A stretch of 64,000 bases of DNA from Clostridium polynesiense. GTDB taxonomy: Bacteria > Bacillota > Clostridia > Clostridiales > Clostridiaceae. The notes below the pieces were generated by a model, which was not told the origin of the DNA, did no database searches, and was given only the letters and a program-made list of their open reading frames with translations. The DNA lies in NCBI RefSeq assembly GCF_000820705.1, contig NZ_CCXI01000142.1:1-64000 (forward strand), in the 5' to 3' direction. Below are positions 8,893 through 17,881 of the stretch, one piece after another; position 1 is the stretch's first letter; every line of letters begins with the position of its first letter. The position numbers were made by a program, and so were the translations under genes.

Positions 8893-9606
8893 ATGTTTAG
8901 AACTATTATCTGGTATACCCATTTTGCTATAAGCTTATTATTTACCCTTCCAAAGCTTTATAAGGTAAAAGCTTTAGAGCGTTCCGGTAAAAAAGATGAA
9001 ATGGAAGCATATATACATAAAACCACCTCTAACTGGGCAATGTCACAGGTTAAATTAAGCGGTGCAAGAATTAAGGTTTTTGGAGAAGAAAATCTTCCAA
9101 AGGATGAAACTGTACTTTTTATGAGCAACCATCAGGGTAACTTTGATATTGCACTTTTAATGAGTTATGTAGATGTCCCTAAAGGTTATATTGCAAAAAT
9201 AGAAATGAAAAAAATACCTATACTGCGTACATGGATGGAATATATGCACTGTGTATTTATGGACAGAAGCAGCTTAAGAAAATCTGCTGAAGCCATTGCT
9301 CAGGGAGTAAAGATATTAAAAAGCGGACATTCCATGGTGATATTTCCTGAAGGTACAAGAAGTAAGGGAGATACTTTGGGAGAATTCAAGGCAGGAAGCT
9401 TTAAACTTGCTACAAAATCCAAGGTTCCAATAGTCCCTGTTACCATTAAAGGCTCTTATAAACTCATGGAGCAGAACGGAAATAAAATAAAACCAGAGGA
9501 TGTGGAAATGTATATCCACCCTATGATCCAAACAAAAGATTTATCCAAAGAAGAATTAGATTTACTTCCTTCAATGGTTAAAGGTCTAATTCAAAGTAAA
9601 TTATAA
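8893..9606 (+). CDS. plsC: 1-acyl-sn-glycerol-3-phosphate acyltransferase
   Basis: Acylates lysophosphatidic acid to phosphatidic acid at the membrane, the second acylation in phospholipid synthesis. The 237 residues contain both PlsC hallmarks: NHQGNFD with catalytic His80 and Asp85, and FPEGTRSK near residue 152, followed by VPIVPVTIKGSYKL. An N-terminal hydrophobic segment (WYTHFAISLLFTLP) anchors it. AGGAGG ribosome binding site, own promoter region, and a terminator shared with the convergent SDR gene. Confidence 0.93.
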   Translation: MFRTIIWYTHFAISLLFTLPKLYKVKALERSGKKDEMEAYIHKTTSNWAMSQVKLSGARIKVFGEENLPKDETVLFMSNHQGNFDIALLMSYVDVPKGYIAKIEMKKIPILRTWMEYMHCVFMDRSSLRKSAEAIAQGVKILKSGHSMVIFPEGTRSKGDTLGEFKAGSFKLATKSKVPIVPVTIKGSYKLMEQNGNKIKPEDVEMYIHPMIQTKDLSKEELDLLPSMVKGLIQSKL

Positions 9607-9651
9607 AAAGGTTCTTTCAAAGATCTATAAAATCTTTGAAAGAACCTTTTA
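9606..9651. terminator. Bidirectional terminator between plsC and the SDR gene
   Basis: Arms AAAGGTTCTTTCAAAGAT and ATCTTTGAAAGAACCTTT enclose a short CTATAAA loop, with T-rich sequence after it. Confidence 0.85.
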
Positions 9652-9669
9652 TTTACACAATATAGACTA

Positions 9670-10413
9670 TTAGCTTCTAGCTGCACCATCTACAGATAGT
9701 ATAACCCCTGTAATATAGCTTGACATTTCGCTTCCTAAAAATAAGAATGCATCTGCAACCTCTTCAGGTTCCCCTACTCTTCCAAGAGGAATTGTTGCTA
9801 TTACAGGTTTTATAACCTCAGCAGGAAGCTCTGCTACCATATCCGTTCTTGTAACACCAGGGGCAACAGCATTTACACGAATATTATCTTTAGCAAGCTC
9901 TCTTGCAAGGGATTTTGTCAATCCATTTACAGCAAATTTGGAGGCTGGATAACCTACTCCAGAAGGCTGTCCATAAATACTAACCATAGAGCTTGTGTTA
10001 ATTATAACACCGCCACCCTGCTTTTTCATAACCTTAGCTGCAGCCTGCGAACAAACAAATACTGCATTTACATTTAAGTCCATAATCCATTCAAAATCTG
10101 AAACATTATAACTATAGATATCCTCTCTTTGAGATATACCTGCATTATTCACTAAAATATCAACTTTTCCGTACTTTTCGATAACCTTTTCAAACATTTT
10201 TGATACTTCTTCTGGTTTTGTAATATCAGGGCAGAAACCACTTACCTCATAGCTGGGATTTTCTTCTTTTAATGAGTTTAACGCATTATTAACGGTTTCT
10301 TCTCTTGTACCGCATAAAGCCACCTTTGCTCCATTTTCAAGATATTTTTTAACTATAGCATAACCTATTCCTCTAGTTCCCCCAGTAACAATTGCAACTT
10401 TACCTTTTAACAT
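9670..10413 (-). CDS. Short-chain dehydrogenase/reductase (FabG-like)
   Basis: A classical SDR of 247 residues, the normal length. Cofactor motif TGGTRGIG (residues 10-17), NNAG near residue 91, catalytic Ser in INTSSMVS, Tyr and Lys in YPASK, and SVDG at the C-terminus. The sequence resembles 3-oxoacyl-ACP reductases, but the gene is alone and away from fatty acid genes, so it may act on another ketone or alcohol such as a sugar, steroid or short-chain acyl substrate. The Arg in CGTREET after the second strand suggests NADP(H) preference (inference). Confidence 0.85.
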   Translation of the reverse strand: MLKGKVAIVTGGTRGIGYAIVKKYLENGAKVALCGTREETVNNALNSLKEENPSYEVSGFCPDITKPEEVSKMFEKVIEKYGKVDILVNNAGISQREDIYSYNVSDFEWIMDLNVNAVFVCSQAAAKVMKKQGGGVIINTSSMVSIYGQPSGVGYPASKFAVNGLTKSLARELAKDNIRVNAVAPGVTRTDMVAELPAEVIKPVIATIPLGRVGEPEEVADAFLFLGSEMSSYITGVILSVDGAARS

Positions 10414-10725
10414 TGAATATACCCCCTGCTTGTATTATTAAATAGTTTTTTATATCCATAAATACAGTATAGGCACTCGTTATTTTTTTGTCAATATAAA
10501 CTTAAAAAAACACATATTTCCATGTAATAAAATTGCGAAAATTATATTAAAAGTAGTTTTTTTCGTATAAACTATATTATTTCTATTATATTTTTTACCA
10601 TTTCTTTTAATGTTTAGTTATTTATTTATCAATATATATAATTCAAAATATACTGGAATTAATCTGTGATTTGAATTAAACTTTGTATATAACATTGATT
10701 TTAGATTATAAAGGATGGTGATATC
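10414..10725. other. Divergent intergenic region, no gene seen
   Basis: 312 bp of very AT-rich sequence between the divergent SDR and msrA genes. It must hold both promoters; no operator-like palindrome or hairpin of note was seen. Confidence 0.5.
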
Positions 10726-11199
10726 ATGAAGGAAATAGTATTGGCCGGCGGTTGCTTTTGGGGAGTGGAGGAATTCCTTTCAAGAATAAAGGGTGTTGCA
10801 GAAACAGAGGTAGGATACGCTAACGGAAGGACTGAAAACCCTACTTATGAACAGGTATGTAATTTAAACACAGGTTTTGCTGAGGCTGTATATATAAAAT
10901 ATGATGAAAATCTTCTTTCCTTGGAAGATCTCCTGGAAGAATATTGGGGAATAGTTGATCCTACAGTATTAAACAGGCAGGGTCCTGATGTTGGAAGCCA
11001 GTATAGAACAGGGATATATTACCTAGACGAAAGGGATAGAGATATAATAGTAAAAAGCAGGGATAACATACAGAAATCCTATGAAAAAAAAGTGGTAACG
11101 GAAATTGAACCATTAAAAAATTATTATAAAGCTGAAGAATACCACCAGAAATATCTTAAGAAAAACCCAAACGGCTACTGCCATATAAAGCTTGATTAA
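10726..11199 (+). CDS. msrA: Peptide-methionine (S)-S-oxide reductase
   Basis: Repairs methionine-S-sulfoxide in proteins with thioredoxin as reductant. The 157 residues hold the active-site GGCFWG with nucleophilic Cys10, [26 protein letters not shown] and the EYHQKYL segment. There are no extra C-terminal resolving cysteines beyond the one near NPNGYC. The active-site Cys is an ordinary codon, not a TGA. Monocistronic, with its own terminator. Confidence 0.95.
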   Translation: MKEIVLAGGCFWGVEEFLSRIKGVAETEVGYANGRTENPTYEQVCNLNTGFAEAVYIKYDENLLSLEDLLEEYWGIVDPTVLNRQGPDVGSQYRTGIYYLDERDRDIIVKSRDNIQKSYEKKVVTEIEPLKNYYKAEEYHQKYLKKNPNGYCHIKLD

Positions 11200-11207
11200 A
11201 GAATCTT

Positions 11208-11254
11208 ACAAAAAAGTGCTGTCTTAAAACTTAATTTAAGACAGCACTTTTTAA
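11208..11254. terminator. Bidirectional terminator between msrA and the MATE gene
   Basis: Arms AAAAGTGCTGTCTTA and TAAGACAGCACTTTTT enclose a short AAACTTAATT loop. Confidence 0.85.
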
Positions 11255-11263
11255 ATCAGTGAT

Positions 11264-12637
11264 TTAAACTGCAGCCAAATCTAAATCTTCAACAACATTT
11301 CTAATCCACTTTTTAGAACGAAGTCTTTTAGCTTCAAAAACGACCTTAACTAATTCCTCTAAGCATATTATAAAGAACACCTGAGGCAGATTGAATTTTA
11401 AATAAACCGCAGATATAAAGCCTACCGGTACGGAAAAGCACCACACAGTACCAAGCTGTACCAGCATAGAGTAGGTAGTATCTCCGCCTCCCCTAAATAC
11501 ACCAACTATCATAAGTACATTAAAGAATCTTAAAGGGGCAAAAGCCGACATTATTTTCAGCACTGAGATTGTAGCACTATAGGTATCAGCATTTACATTG
11601 AAGGCTTTCATTACAAAGGGAGCACATATCCAAAGGGATGCTCCAGCTAAGATTCCAACAATGGGAGCTAAGATTCCCAGTTTTGTAGCATAAGATATAG
11701 CTTCCTCCTCTTCTCCTGCTCCTATTTTATTTCCTACCATTATTGATGCAGCAGTAGCTAGTCCTATACCCATTACCATAAACATATTATTGATGGTGGT
11801 TGCTATCTGCATGCTTGCCACTGCACTTATTCCAATCCTTGCGTATATCACAGAATAAGTAGTTATTCCTAAAGCCCAGACTATTTCATTTATAATAACT
11901 GAAGATGAAGTCCTAAAATACATTTTCACAAATTCCATATTAAAAGAAAGCATTTCCTTTAATTTAGCTGCTGCAGTTGTCTTATAAAGATAGGTATATC
12001 CTACTACGAAGGCCGTTTCTATAAGCCTTGCTATGCTGGTTGCCAGTGCAGCTCCTGCAACTCCCATAGCTGGAGCCCCCATCATTCCAAATATAAACAC
12101 CCAGTTTAAAGATGCATTTACCAATACTCCTATAAGACTTGCTACCATAGGTGGCTTTGCAATGCCTGTACACCTTAATGCTGTGGAATAAGCTTGTGTT
12201 ATATTAGTGAGCATAAAGGTTACAGCAATTATTCTAAGATACTGTACTCCTAGGTTTATAACCTGGACTTCCTGAGTAAATATTCTCATTATCAGTTGAG
12301 GTGCTAATAACGCTACCGTTGTAAAAATTAAAGAAGTAATAGTCCCAAGGACCAAGCCCAGACCCAGTACTTTTTTTATGCTGCCTTTATCTTTTCTTCC
12401 CCAGAACTGAGACATAAATATTCCTGTCCCTGCATTTATTCCCGAAAGCACCAGCATAAATATAAAGAAATACTGATTCACAAGTCCTACTGCTGCTATT
12501 TCGCTTTCTCCCAATCTTCCTATCATCATGTTATCTATCATGTTAAGTGATGAACTTATTAAGTTTTGAAGAGTTATAGGGATAACCAACGTAAATATTG
12601 TTAAGAAAAATTTCTTATCGCCAAATAATTTCTTCAT
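11264..12637 (-). CDS. MATE family multidrug/sodium antiporter
   Basis: A 457-residue polytopic protein with about twelve hydrophobic helices in two MatE repeats. Typical sequence features are IPITLQNLISSSLNMIDNMMIGRLGESEIAAVGLVNQ (split here at IDNMM) and GVFRGGGDTTYSM in the second half. MATE proteins export cationic drugs or metabolites with Na+ or H+ influx; substrates cannot be predicted. The ATG follows AGGAGG. The gene stands alone between msrA and a two-component system. Confidence 0.9.
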   Translation of the reverse strand: MKKLFGDKKFFLTIFTLVIPITLQNLISSSLNMIDNMMIGRLGESEIAAVGLVNQYFFIFMLVLSGINAGTGIFMSQFWGRKDKGSIKKVLGLGLVLGTITSLIFTTVALLAPQLIMRIFTQEVQVINLGVQYLRIIAVTFMLTNITQAYSTALRCTGIAKPPMVASLIGVLVNASLNWVFIFGMMGAPAMGVAGAALATSIARLIETAFVVGYTYLYKTTAAAKLKEMLSFNMEFVKMYFRTSSSVIINEIVWALGITTYSVIYARIGISAVASMQIATTINNMFMVMGIGLATAASIMVGNKIGAGEEEEAISYATKLGILAPIVGILAGASLWICAPFVMKAFNVNADTYSATISVLKIMSAFAPLRFFNVLMIVGVFRGGGDTTYSMLVQLGTVWCFSVPVGFISAVYLKFNLPQVFFIICLEELVKVVFEAKRLRSKKWIRNVVEDLDLAAV

Positions 12638-12727
12638 AAATTCCTCCTATGTGTAAGTATTGTATTTATGTATAATCAGGCTTATTACAGCCAGTAACTT
12701 AAAAAAGCTTAATCGAACCTTTTGCAA

Positions 12728-12767
12728 AATAAAAAGCACATGGGTTATAAGCCGCCCATCTGCTTTA
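12728..12767 (-). terminator. Terminator-like hairpin upstream of the MATE gene
   Basis: On the minus strand AAAGCAGATGGG pairs with CCCATGTGCTTT (one mismatch) and is followed by TTATTTT. It probably ends the histidine kinase transcript; it could instead act as an attenuator of the MATE gene 130 nt further on. Confidence 0.55.
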
Positions 12768-12933
12768 ATTACATACATTACTATGTTTTTATTTATAATT
12801 TAAACCAACAATTCTTAATTATAAAAGAGATATTATTAATAGTCAATATAAATATCTTCCTTTTTTCATTCAACATTCAGTCAGTCTCATGAGAAAAGAG
12901 AATTATTAACACCGCATCTCAGCTTTATTTTAT

Positions 12934-14502
12934 TTACCTCTTTGAGGAATTTTCCTTACCGGATATCTTAATAATAGGCAGTCTTATTATGACTTTGGTT
13001 CCTTTATTCAAAGCGCTGTCTACCTGTATACTGCCTTTATGCTTCATCACTATCCATTTTGCTATGGATAAGCCTAAGCCTGTTCCTCCTGTCTGCTTTG
13101 CTCTGGATTTATCCGCTCTGTAAAATCTGTTAAATATATTTGGCAGATCCTTTTCATCAATACCTATTCCGGTATCTTTTATAGCTAGAACAGCTTCTCC
13201 TCCCTCTTCATAGGAAGAAATGCTTATTACACCTCCATCAGGTGTATATTTTATACTGTTATCTATAAATATTCTCAAGCATTGCTTTATAAGTTTAGGA
13301 TCAGCATAAAGATTAATTTTTTTATTTCTAAAGCACTGAATCTCATGATTCTCATCAATTAGCCTTGTATCTTTAAGCACTTCCTCTATAAGCTCATTTA
13401 AAGGAAACTCATTCATATTTATACTTTGAGTATTTTTATCTCCCCGAGCAAGGAAAAGAAGCTTCTCTACTAAATCCTTCATATTATCCGATTCCGTCTT
13501 TATAGCTTCTATAGACTCTTCAAGTACCTTTTCATCTTCCTTCCCCCACCTTTGAAGCATATTGGCATAACCTTGAATAACTGCTATAGGCGTCCTTAAC
13601 TCATGAGAGGCATCTGATACAAACTGATTTTGCACCTCGTAGGCTCTCTGAAGCCTGTTCAGCATATCATTAAAGGTCATAGCTAAATCTTTAAGCTCAT
13701 CCTGGGTCCCCCCTGTATTCAGTCTGGTATCTATTTTGTTAATGGTGATATTTTTTACAGTACTAATCATCTCGTCTATTGGTCTTAATATCCTTCTGCT
13801 CCTTTTAGCGCTTGCTTCCAGAGAAAGAAGTATGGATAGTAACTCAGCAACTAAAAGTATAATAAATATTTTAACTAAGTTTCTTATTTCTCCGTATAAG
13901 GGAAAAGCAAGCTTCACATCAATATCACCTTCAGAAGTATAAATTGTTTTTTCATATGCATAATTCAGCTTCATAACTCCGTCATTAATCTTTTGAAAGC
14001 TCACTAAATTGTTCACGGAAAAGGGTATTTCATCATTTTCTAAAGAACGATTTTCATTAAATCGTGCAATGACCTTAGGTGAATAATCATTGCCGTTTTG
14101 ATCAAAATCCATGCTGTTAAATATTTTAACTCCCTCAGAATTATAAATCCTAAGGTTTAATCCGCTAACACTGCTTATCATATTAAGCTTTTCATTGGGT
14201 ATATAGCTTTCAGTTACCTTTACAGCCTCTATTTCCTTAAAGCTTTGGTTCATAGTATTTTCTATCCTATTAAAGCTCATATATCCATAAACTATTAAAA
14301 TTGCTATATTAACCGAGAACATAATGCTCAAAAATCTTAAGGAGTACATTAAATTCAATTTAAGGACTATTGAAAATCTTAATTTAGTTAAATATCTTTT
14401 ATAAATTTCTTTAAGAAAGTCCTTACCCTTTTTTATGATGTATTTTAAAAACTCCATATCTTCCAATTTCTTATTTTTCTGCTCTTTTCTATTTTTACTC
14501 AT
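12934..14502 (-). CDS. Two-component sensor histidine kinase (OmpR-partner type)
   Basis: A 522-residue membrane sensor. Two transmembrane helices (about residues 57-75, FLSIMFSVNIAILIVYGYM, and 212-228) bracket an extracytoplasmic sensing domain, followed by HAMP, HisKA with SHELRTPIAVIQGY (phospho-accepting His near 299) and HATPase_c boxes N (FIDNSIKYTP), G1 (KDTGIGI), F and G2 (GGTGLGLSIAKWI). The N-terminal 40 residues are unusually basic (KNRKEQKNKK). It overlaps the regulator gene upstream by 8 nt, so they form one unit. The signal is unknown; a neighbouring MATE pump is a possible but unproven target. Confidence 0.93.
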   Translation of the reverse strand: MSKNRKEQKNKKLEDMEFLKYIIKKGKDFLKEIYKRYLTKLRFSIVLKLNLMYSLRFLSIMFSVNIAILIVYGYMSFNRIENTMNQSFKEIEAVKVTESYIPNEKLNMISSVSGLNLRIYNSEGVKIFNSMDFDQNGNDYSPKVIARFNENRSLENDEIPFSVNNLVSFQKINDGVMKLNYAYEKTIYTSEGDIDVKLAFPLYGEIRNLVKIFIILLVAELLSILLSLEASAKRSRRILRPIDEMISTVKNITINKIDTRLNTGGTQDELKDLAMTFNDMLNRLQRAYEVQNQFVSDASHELRTPIAVIQGYANMLQRWGKEDEKVLEESIEAIKTESDNMKDLVEKLLFLARGDKNTQSINMNEFPLNELIEEVLKDTRLIDENHEIQCFRNKKINLYADPKLIKQCLRIFIDNSIKYTPDGGVISISSYEEGGEAVLAIKDTGIGIDEKDLPNIFNRFYRADKSRAKQTGGTGLGLSIAKWIVMKHKGSIQVDSALNKGTKVIIRLPIIKISGKENSSKR

Positions 14503-15184
14503 CTCTTACCACATATCCAACCCCTCTTATGGTTTGAATAATCTTTACATTATATCTATCATCAAGCTTGCTTCTTAAATATCTTATATAAACATCCACT
14601 ACATTGGTATCTCCCAGGTAATCATAGCCCCAGACAGTTTCCAGTATTTTTTCTCTGGTTAATACCCTGTTTTTATTTAAAAGGAGATAGTGAAGAAGAT
14701 CAAATTCCTTCTTTGTCAATTCAATTATATCCCTATTATAGGTGACTATATGCATATCTGCATCCATATGAAGAGCGCCATAATTAAGGTTTTCTGTTTT
14801 TCCCTTCCCATTGGAAATCTGAGTATTTCTCTTTAACAGTGCTCTTATTCTTGCTAACAGCTCCTCTATCTCAAAGGGCTTTGTTACATAATCATTAGCT
14901 CCCATATCCAAGCCTGCAACCTTATCCATGGTTTCATCCTTAGCGGTAAGCATGATTATAGGAATATCTGAAAACTGTCTTACCCTTCTAAGAACTTCTA
15001 TCCCGTTTAATGAAGGCAGCATTATATCAAGAAGAACAAGATCATAATTATTATTTTTTATTTTCATAAGAGCTTCTCTTCCATCATGTACCTTTTCAGC
15101 CTTATACCCCTCATAATTCAGTTCTAGCTCAAGAAATCTGGCTATTTTAATTTCATCCTCAACAATAAGTATATTTTCATTCAT
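14495..15184 (-). CDS. OmpR/PhoB-family response regulator
   Basis: A 229-residue regulator: receiver domain with acidic pocket E9/D10, phospho-acceptor Asp53 (LLDIMLP), MLTAKDE and the TKPFE lysine near residue 103, then a winged-helix DNA-binding domain (LTKKEFDLLHYLL, YLGDTNVVDVYIRYLRSKLD). It is cotranscribed with, and overlaps, the sensor kinase gene. Confidence 0.95.
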   Translation of the reverse strand: MNENILIVEDEIKIARFLELELNYEGYKAEKVHDGREALMKIKNNNYDLVLLDIMLPSLNGIEVLRRVRQFSDIPIIMLTAKDETMDKVAGLDMGANDYVTKPFEIEELLARIRALLKRNTQISNGKGKTENLNYGALHMDADMHIVTYNRDIIELTKKEFDLLHYLLLNKNRVLTREKILETVWGYDYLGDTNVVDVYIRYLRSKLDDRYNVKIIQTIRGVGYVVRDE

Positions 15185-15358
15185 ACCATAGCCTCCCGCC
15201 TTTTTATTTAAATGGTATAACTTGATTATAAACTAAAAAACCTATAAATATAAAAAATAACTAAAATCTATTTTAGACAATTAAATTACAAGTACTATTA
15301 TAATTAAGTTTAATAAATGAGAATACGGATTACTTTAACTCCCTAGCCACCATACATT

Positions 15359-15407
15359 AAAAAAACATCTGCAAAACAGTGATATTATCTTCTGAATTGC
15401 AGATGCT
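15359..15407 (-). terminator. Terminator of the DUF4342 gene
   Basis: On the minus strand GCATCTGCAA and TTGCAGATG form a stem followed by seven T. The 15185-15477 gap otherwise holds only AT-rich sequence and the promoter of the two-component system. Confidence 0.7.
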
Positions 15408-15477
15408 CTTTATTTAAAGATTCATTATAACCCTGTATCCTTCTATAGAATTTCTTCATGTCATAGCAGAGACTTTA

Positions 15478-15957
15478 TTACTTAGAAGCTTCTGCTTTTA
15501 TATTTTCAGCAGCTTCGGACATTTTTCTCAAAGCTTCATTTGCTTGAGTCTTTTCAACATCCTTCCCCTGAAAAGAAAATTTATGTCCTGTAAATAATGC
15601 TATTATAAGAAGGGGAATAGACATATACGGTACAAGCACTAAAACCAATACAAATATCGTAAGAGATAATCTCAAAATTATATTATCATTTTTTTCAATT
15701 AATATGTGGTTGCTGTTGCCCTTCTTTAAAACCTTTTTACAGTAATTTATAAATCTTCCTACAGACTTAGAAAAGCTGTCTTCAAAATTTTCTTTAGATT
15801 CTTTAAAATTGTCATCTTTCTTATACTTATGGTTTTTTTCTAAATATATGACAGCCTCAAGTACATCTCCATTTGTCTGCTCTAAAGCAGCTTTAGCCTC
15901 TTCATAGGTTACATCAACTCTTTTTCTCAACTCATCAATCTGCTCTATTGTTACCAT
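15478..15957 (-). CDS. DUF4342 protein with UBA-like N-terminus
   Basis: A 159-residue protein. Residues 1-42 (IDELRKRVDVTYEEAKAALE, NGDVLEAVIYLEK) have the three-helix UBA/TS-N pattern found in elongation factor Ts. The C-terminal part matches the DUF4342 family, with a hydrophobic, membrane-type segment (LSLTIFVLVLVLVPYMSIPL) and a charged end. Function is unknown; UBA-like modules bind proteins. Good ribosome binding site (GGAGG) and a solitary transcript. Confidence 0.8.
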   Translation of the reverse strand: MVTIEQIDELRKRVDVTYEEAKAALEQTNGDVLEAVIYLEKNHKYKKDDNFKESKENFEDSFSKSVGRFINYCKKVLKKGNSNHILIEKNDNIILRLSLTIFVLVLVLVPYMSIPLLIIALFTGHKFSFQGKDVEKTQANEALRKMSEAAENIKAEASK

Positions 15958-16054
15958 TAATCATCCCTCCAAGTTTTTTATTTATCTTATGTCTTTATTA
16001 TAGTAAGGGATTATTACAGTAAAATTAGTAAAAGATTAAAATTACATTAGAAAA

Positions 16055-16102
16055 ATGGTGCCAGGACGTGGCATTTGTCACTTGTCACGTGCCTGGCACC
16101 AT
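16055..16102. repeat. GGTGCCAGGCAC palindrome, copy 1 (degenerate)
   Basis: The right arm (TTGTCACTTGTCACGTGCCT then GGCACC) is intact; the left arm is shortened and has lost one C (GGTGCCAGG then ACGTGG). It lies 3 bp from the stop codon of the RDD gene and is followed by a T-run on the + side and an A-run on the - side, so it can act as a terminator. See the finding on the family. Confidence 0.85.
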
Positions 16103-16105
16103 TTT

Positions 16106-16798
16106 TTAAATCCTATTGATAAATTCCTGCCACTCCTCCAGAATCCCTAGATTCTGAAACTTTTCAGTAAAGTAGCTTTTCATTTCCTCCCTTACCTTTG
16201 TATAATCCTCTAAAGTGCTTTTCCTTTCAAAATATTCCCTTAAAAGCCTGTCCTCTTCCTCAGTAATGTAATAGCTGTAGTGCTCTTTAGAATTTTGAAG
16301 GCTTTCCAAGGTAATAGGCATATCTTTTTCATCCTCCATAATAACCATAGTAGAGGCTACAAGATCACCTATCCTTTTATGCTCCTTGTTAAAAAATATA
16401 AAAGCAATTCCTATTCCGTAGCTGTCTATGGTAATCTTAAATAGATTTCTGAGAGCTGAATGCTTAAAGGTGATAGGTTCTCCGCTGTTTCTTATGGTTC
16501 TAAGCTTCAGAAACTTTTTCCCAGGAGTTCTTCCATTCATTTTAAGCTCTGCATACATGAAATATCCATAGGAAATTATGGCATAAACTATAAAGGCTAT
16601 TCCTAAAATCCACCCATAATGCTCCTCCCAAAGAGAAGGATTATAATATAGGGAAAGTAAGAGTCCAATAACCATGACCATCACAATTAAATCTTTAATT
16701 ATCATATCTATGGCCGCAGCAGCCACCCTGGAGCCTAAGTCTGCAAGGGTATATTCAATTTCGATATTTTCCGGTGTAATAATTCTTATTTTTTTCAT
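16106..16798 (-). CDS. RDD family membrane protein
   Basis: A protein of 230 residues read from the ATG at 16798, which has GGAGTG 7 nt upstream (a longer reading from 16825 has no such box). The RDD domain begins LADLGSRVAAAAIDMIIKDL with the Arg and Asp pair; three membrane segments follow (IVMVMVIGLLLSLYY, GWILGIAFIVYAIISYGYFM, and one near residue 140), then NGRTPGKKFLKLR. A C-terminal soluble tail of about 75 residues is helical and charged. RDD proteins are proposed ion or solute transporters. The divergent neighbour is a SpoIIM protein, and RDD-SpoIIM-MoxR-DUF58 neighbourhoods are recurrent in bacteria. Confidence 0.88.
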   Translation of the reverse strand: MKKIRIITPENIEIEYTLADLGSRVAAAAIDMIIKDLIVMVMVIGLLLSLYYNPSLWEEHYGWILGIAFIVYAIISYGYFMYAELKMNGRTPGKKFLKLRTIRNSGEPITFKHSALRNLFKITIDSYGIGIAFIFFNKEHKRIGDLVASTMVIMEDEKDMPITLESLQNSKEHYSYYITEEEDRLLREYFERKSTLEDYTKVREEMKSYFTEKFQNLGILEEWQEFINRI

Positions 16799-16866
16799 AA
16801 ATATCACTCCATTTTGTCTATGCACAAAGCAATTTTATTTGGTAAAATTAACATGAGGTGAAGATA

Positions 16867-17823
16867 TTGAAAGAAGAACAATTTATTCAAAAAAACTCAA
16901 ATATATGGAAAGAACTAGAGATGTTTTCTTCTAAGATAAACAATAAGGGAATCAAGTCCTTTTCCTCCACTGAAATAAAAAGATTTCTTCACATCTTTAG
17001 ACTTTCAAGCCATCATTTAGCTTATGCAAGAACCCATTATCCTCAGGATAAGGTTACCGGCTATTTAAATTCCCTGGTTGGTAAATGTCATAATCAAGTA
17101 TATGCTGTAAAAAAATTTAACCCAAAGGAAATTTTAAATTATATATACACAGGTTTTCCCAAACTTCTTAAGGAAAATAAAGCTTATATCTATGCCTCCA
17201 CAGCGATATTTGCATTAGGTTTCTTAATAACCCTTATAATGGTAATAAATGATATAACCAATGCTTATATCTTTCTTCCTGAAAATTTAGTAGAAGGATT
17301 AAAACAAGGTGCAAAAGGAGGAGCTGGAAACTGGAATTATCCTTTAATGTCCAGCTACATTATGGTTAATAATATAACCGTAGCCATAAAAGCTTTTGTT
17401 TTTGGGATAACCTTAGGTATAGGTACTATTTATGTTTTACTTATGAATGGAGCGATGTTAGGCACCTTTACCGCAGTTATTTACATGTACGGAGATCCAG
17501 TAAATTTTTGGTCCCTTATTCTTCCCCATGGCGTCATAGAGCTTACAGCTATCTTCATTGCCGGTGCTGCAGGTCTCATTATCGGAAGAAGTATACTGGT
17601 TCCAGGTGAGCTTTCAAGAAAGCACGCTCTTATTAAGAGTTCCAAAAAAGCTGTTTCTCTCATTGCAGGAATAGTATTTATGCTTATAATTGCAGGTATT
17701 ATTGAAGGTTTCTTCACTCCTCTTAATATAAGTGAAGCCTTTAAACTTATCTTTGCATTCTTAACTGCAGTTATACTTGCACTGTATTTTTATATTCCAT
17801 ATAAGAAATCAAAATCAATATAA
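16867..17823 (+). CDS. SpoIIM/DUF95 family membrane protein
   Basis: A protein of 318 residues with a soluble N-terminal helical domain of about 110 residues and then five to six membrane helices. The stage II sporulation protein M pattern is clear (NNITVAIKAFVFGITLGIGT, NGAMLGTFTAV, ILPHGVIELTAIFIAGAAGL). The HGVIELTA motif marks the DUF95 group, which is wider than sporulation. I place the start at TTG 16867, 6 nt after GAGGTG; the GTG at 16858 is part of that box. It converges on the DUF58 gene and diverges from the RDD gene, so it belongs to the same functional cluster although on the other strand. Confidence 0.88.
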   Translation: MKEEQFIQKNSNIWKELEMFSSKINNKGIKSFSSTEIKRFLHIFRLSSHHLAYARTHYPQDKVTGYLNSLVGKCHNQVYAVKKFNPKEILNYIYTGFPKLLKENKAYIYASTAIFALGFLITLIMVINDITNAYIFLPENLVEGLKQGAKGGAGNWNYPLMSSYIMVNNITVAIKAFVFGITLGIGTIYVLLMNGAMLGTFTAVIYMYGDPVNFWSLILPHGVIELTAIFIAGAAGLIIGRSILVPGELSRKHALIKSSKKAVSLIAGIVFMLIIAGIIEGFFTPLNISEAFKLIFAFLTAVILALYFYIPYKKSKSI

Positions 17824-17830
17824 TAAATTT

Positions 17831-17869
17831 ACTGCTTGGCAGAAAAATATTTTGCCAAGCAGTTTTTTT
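17831..17869. terminator. Terminator between the SpoIIM and DUF58 genes
   Basis: Arms CTGCTTGGCA and TGCCAAGCAG are followed by TTTTTTT on the + strand. Confidence 0.85.
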
Positions 17870-17881
17870 CTGCGGAAGTTT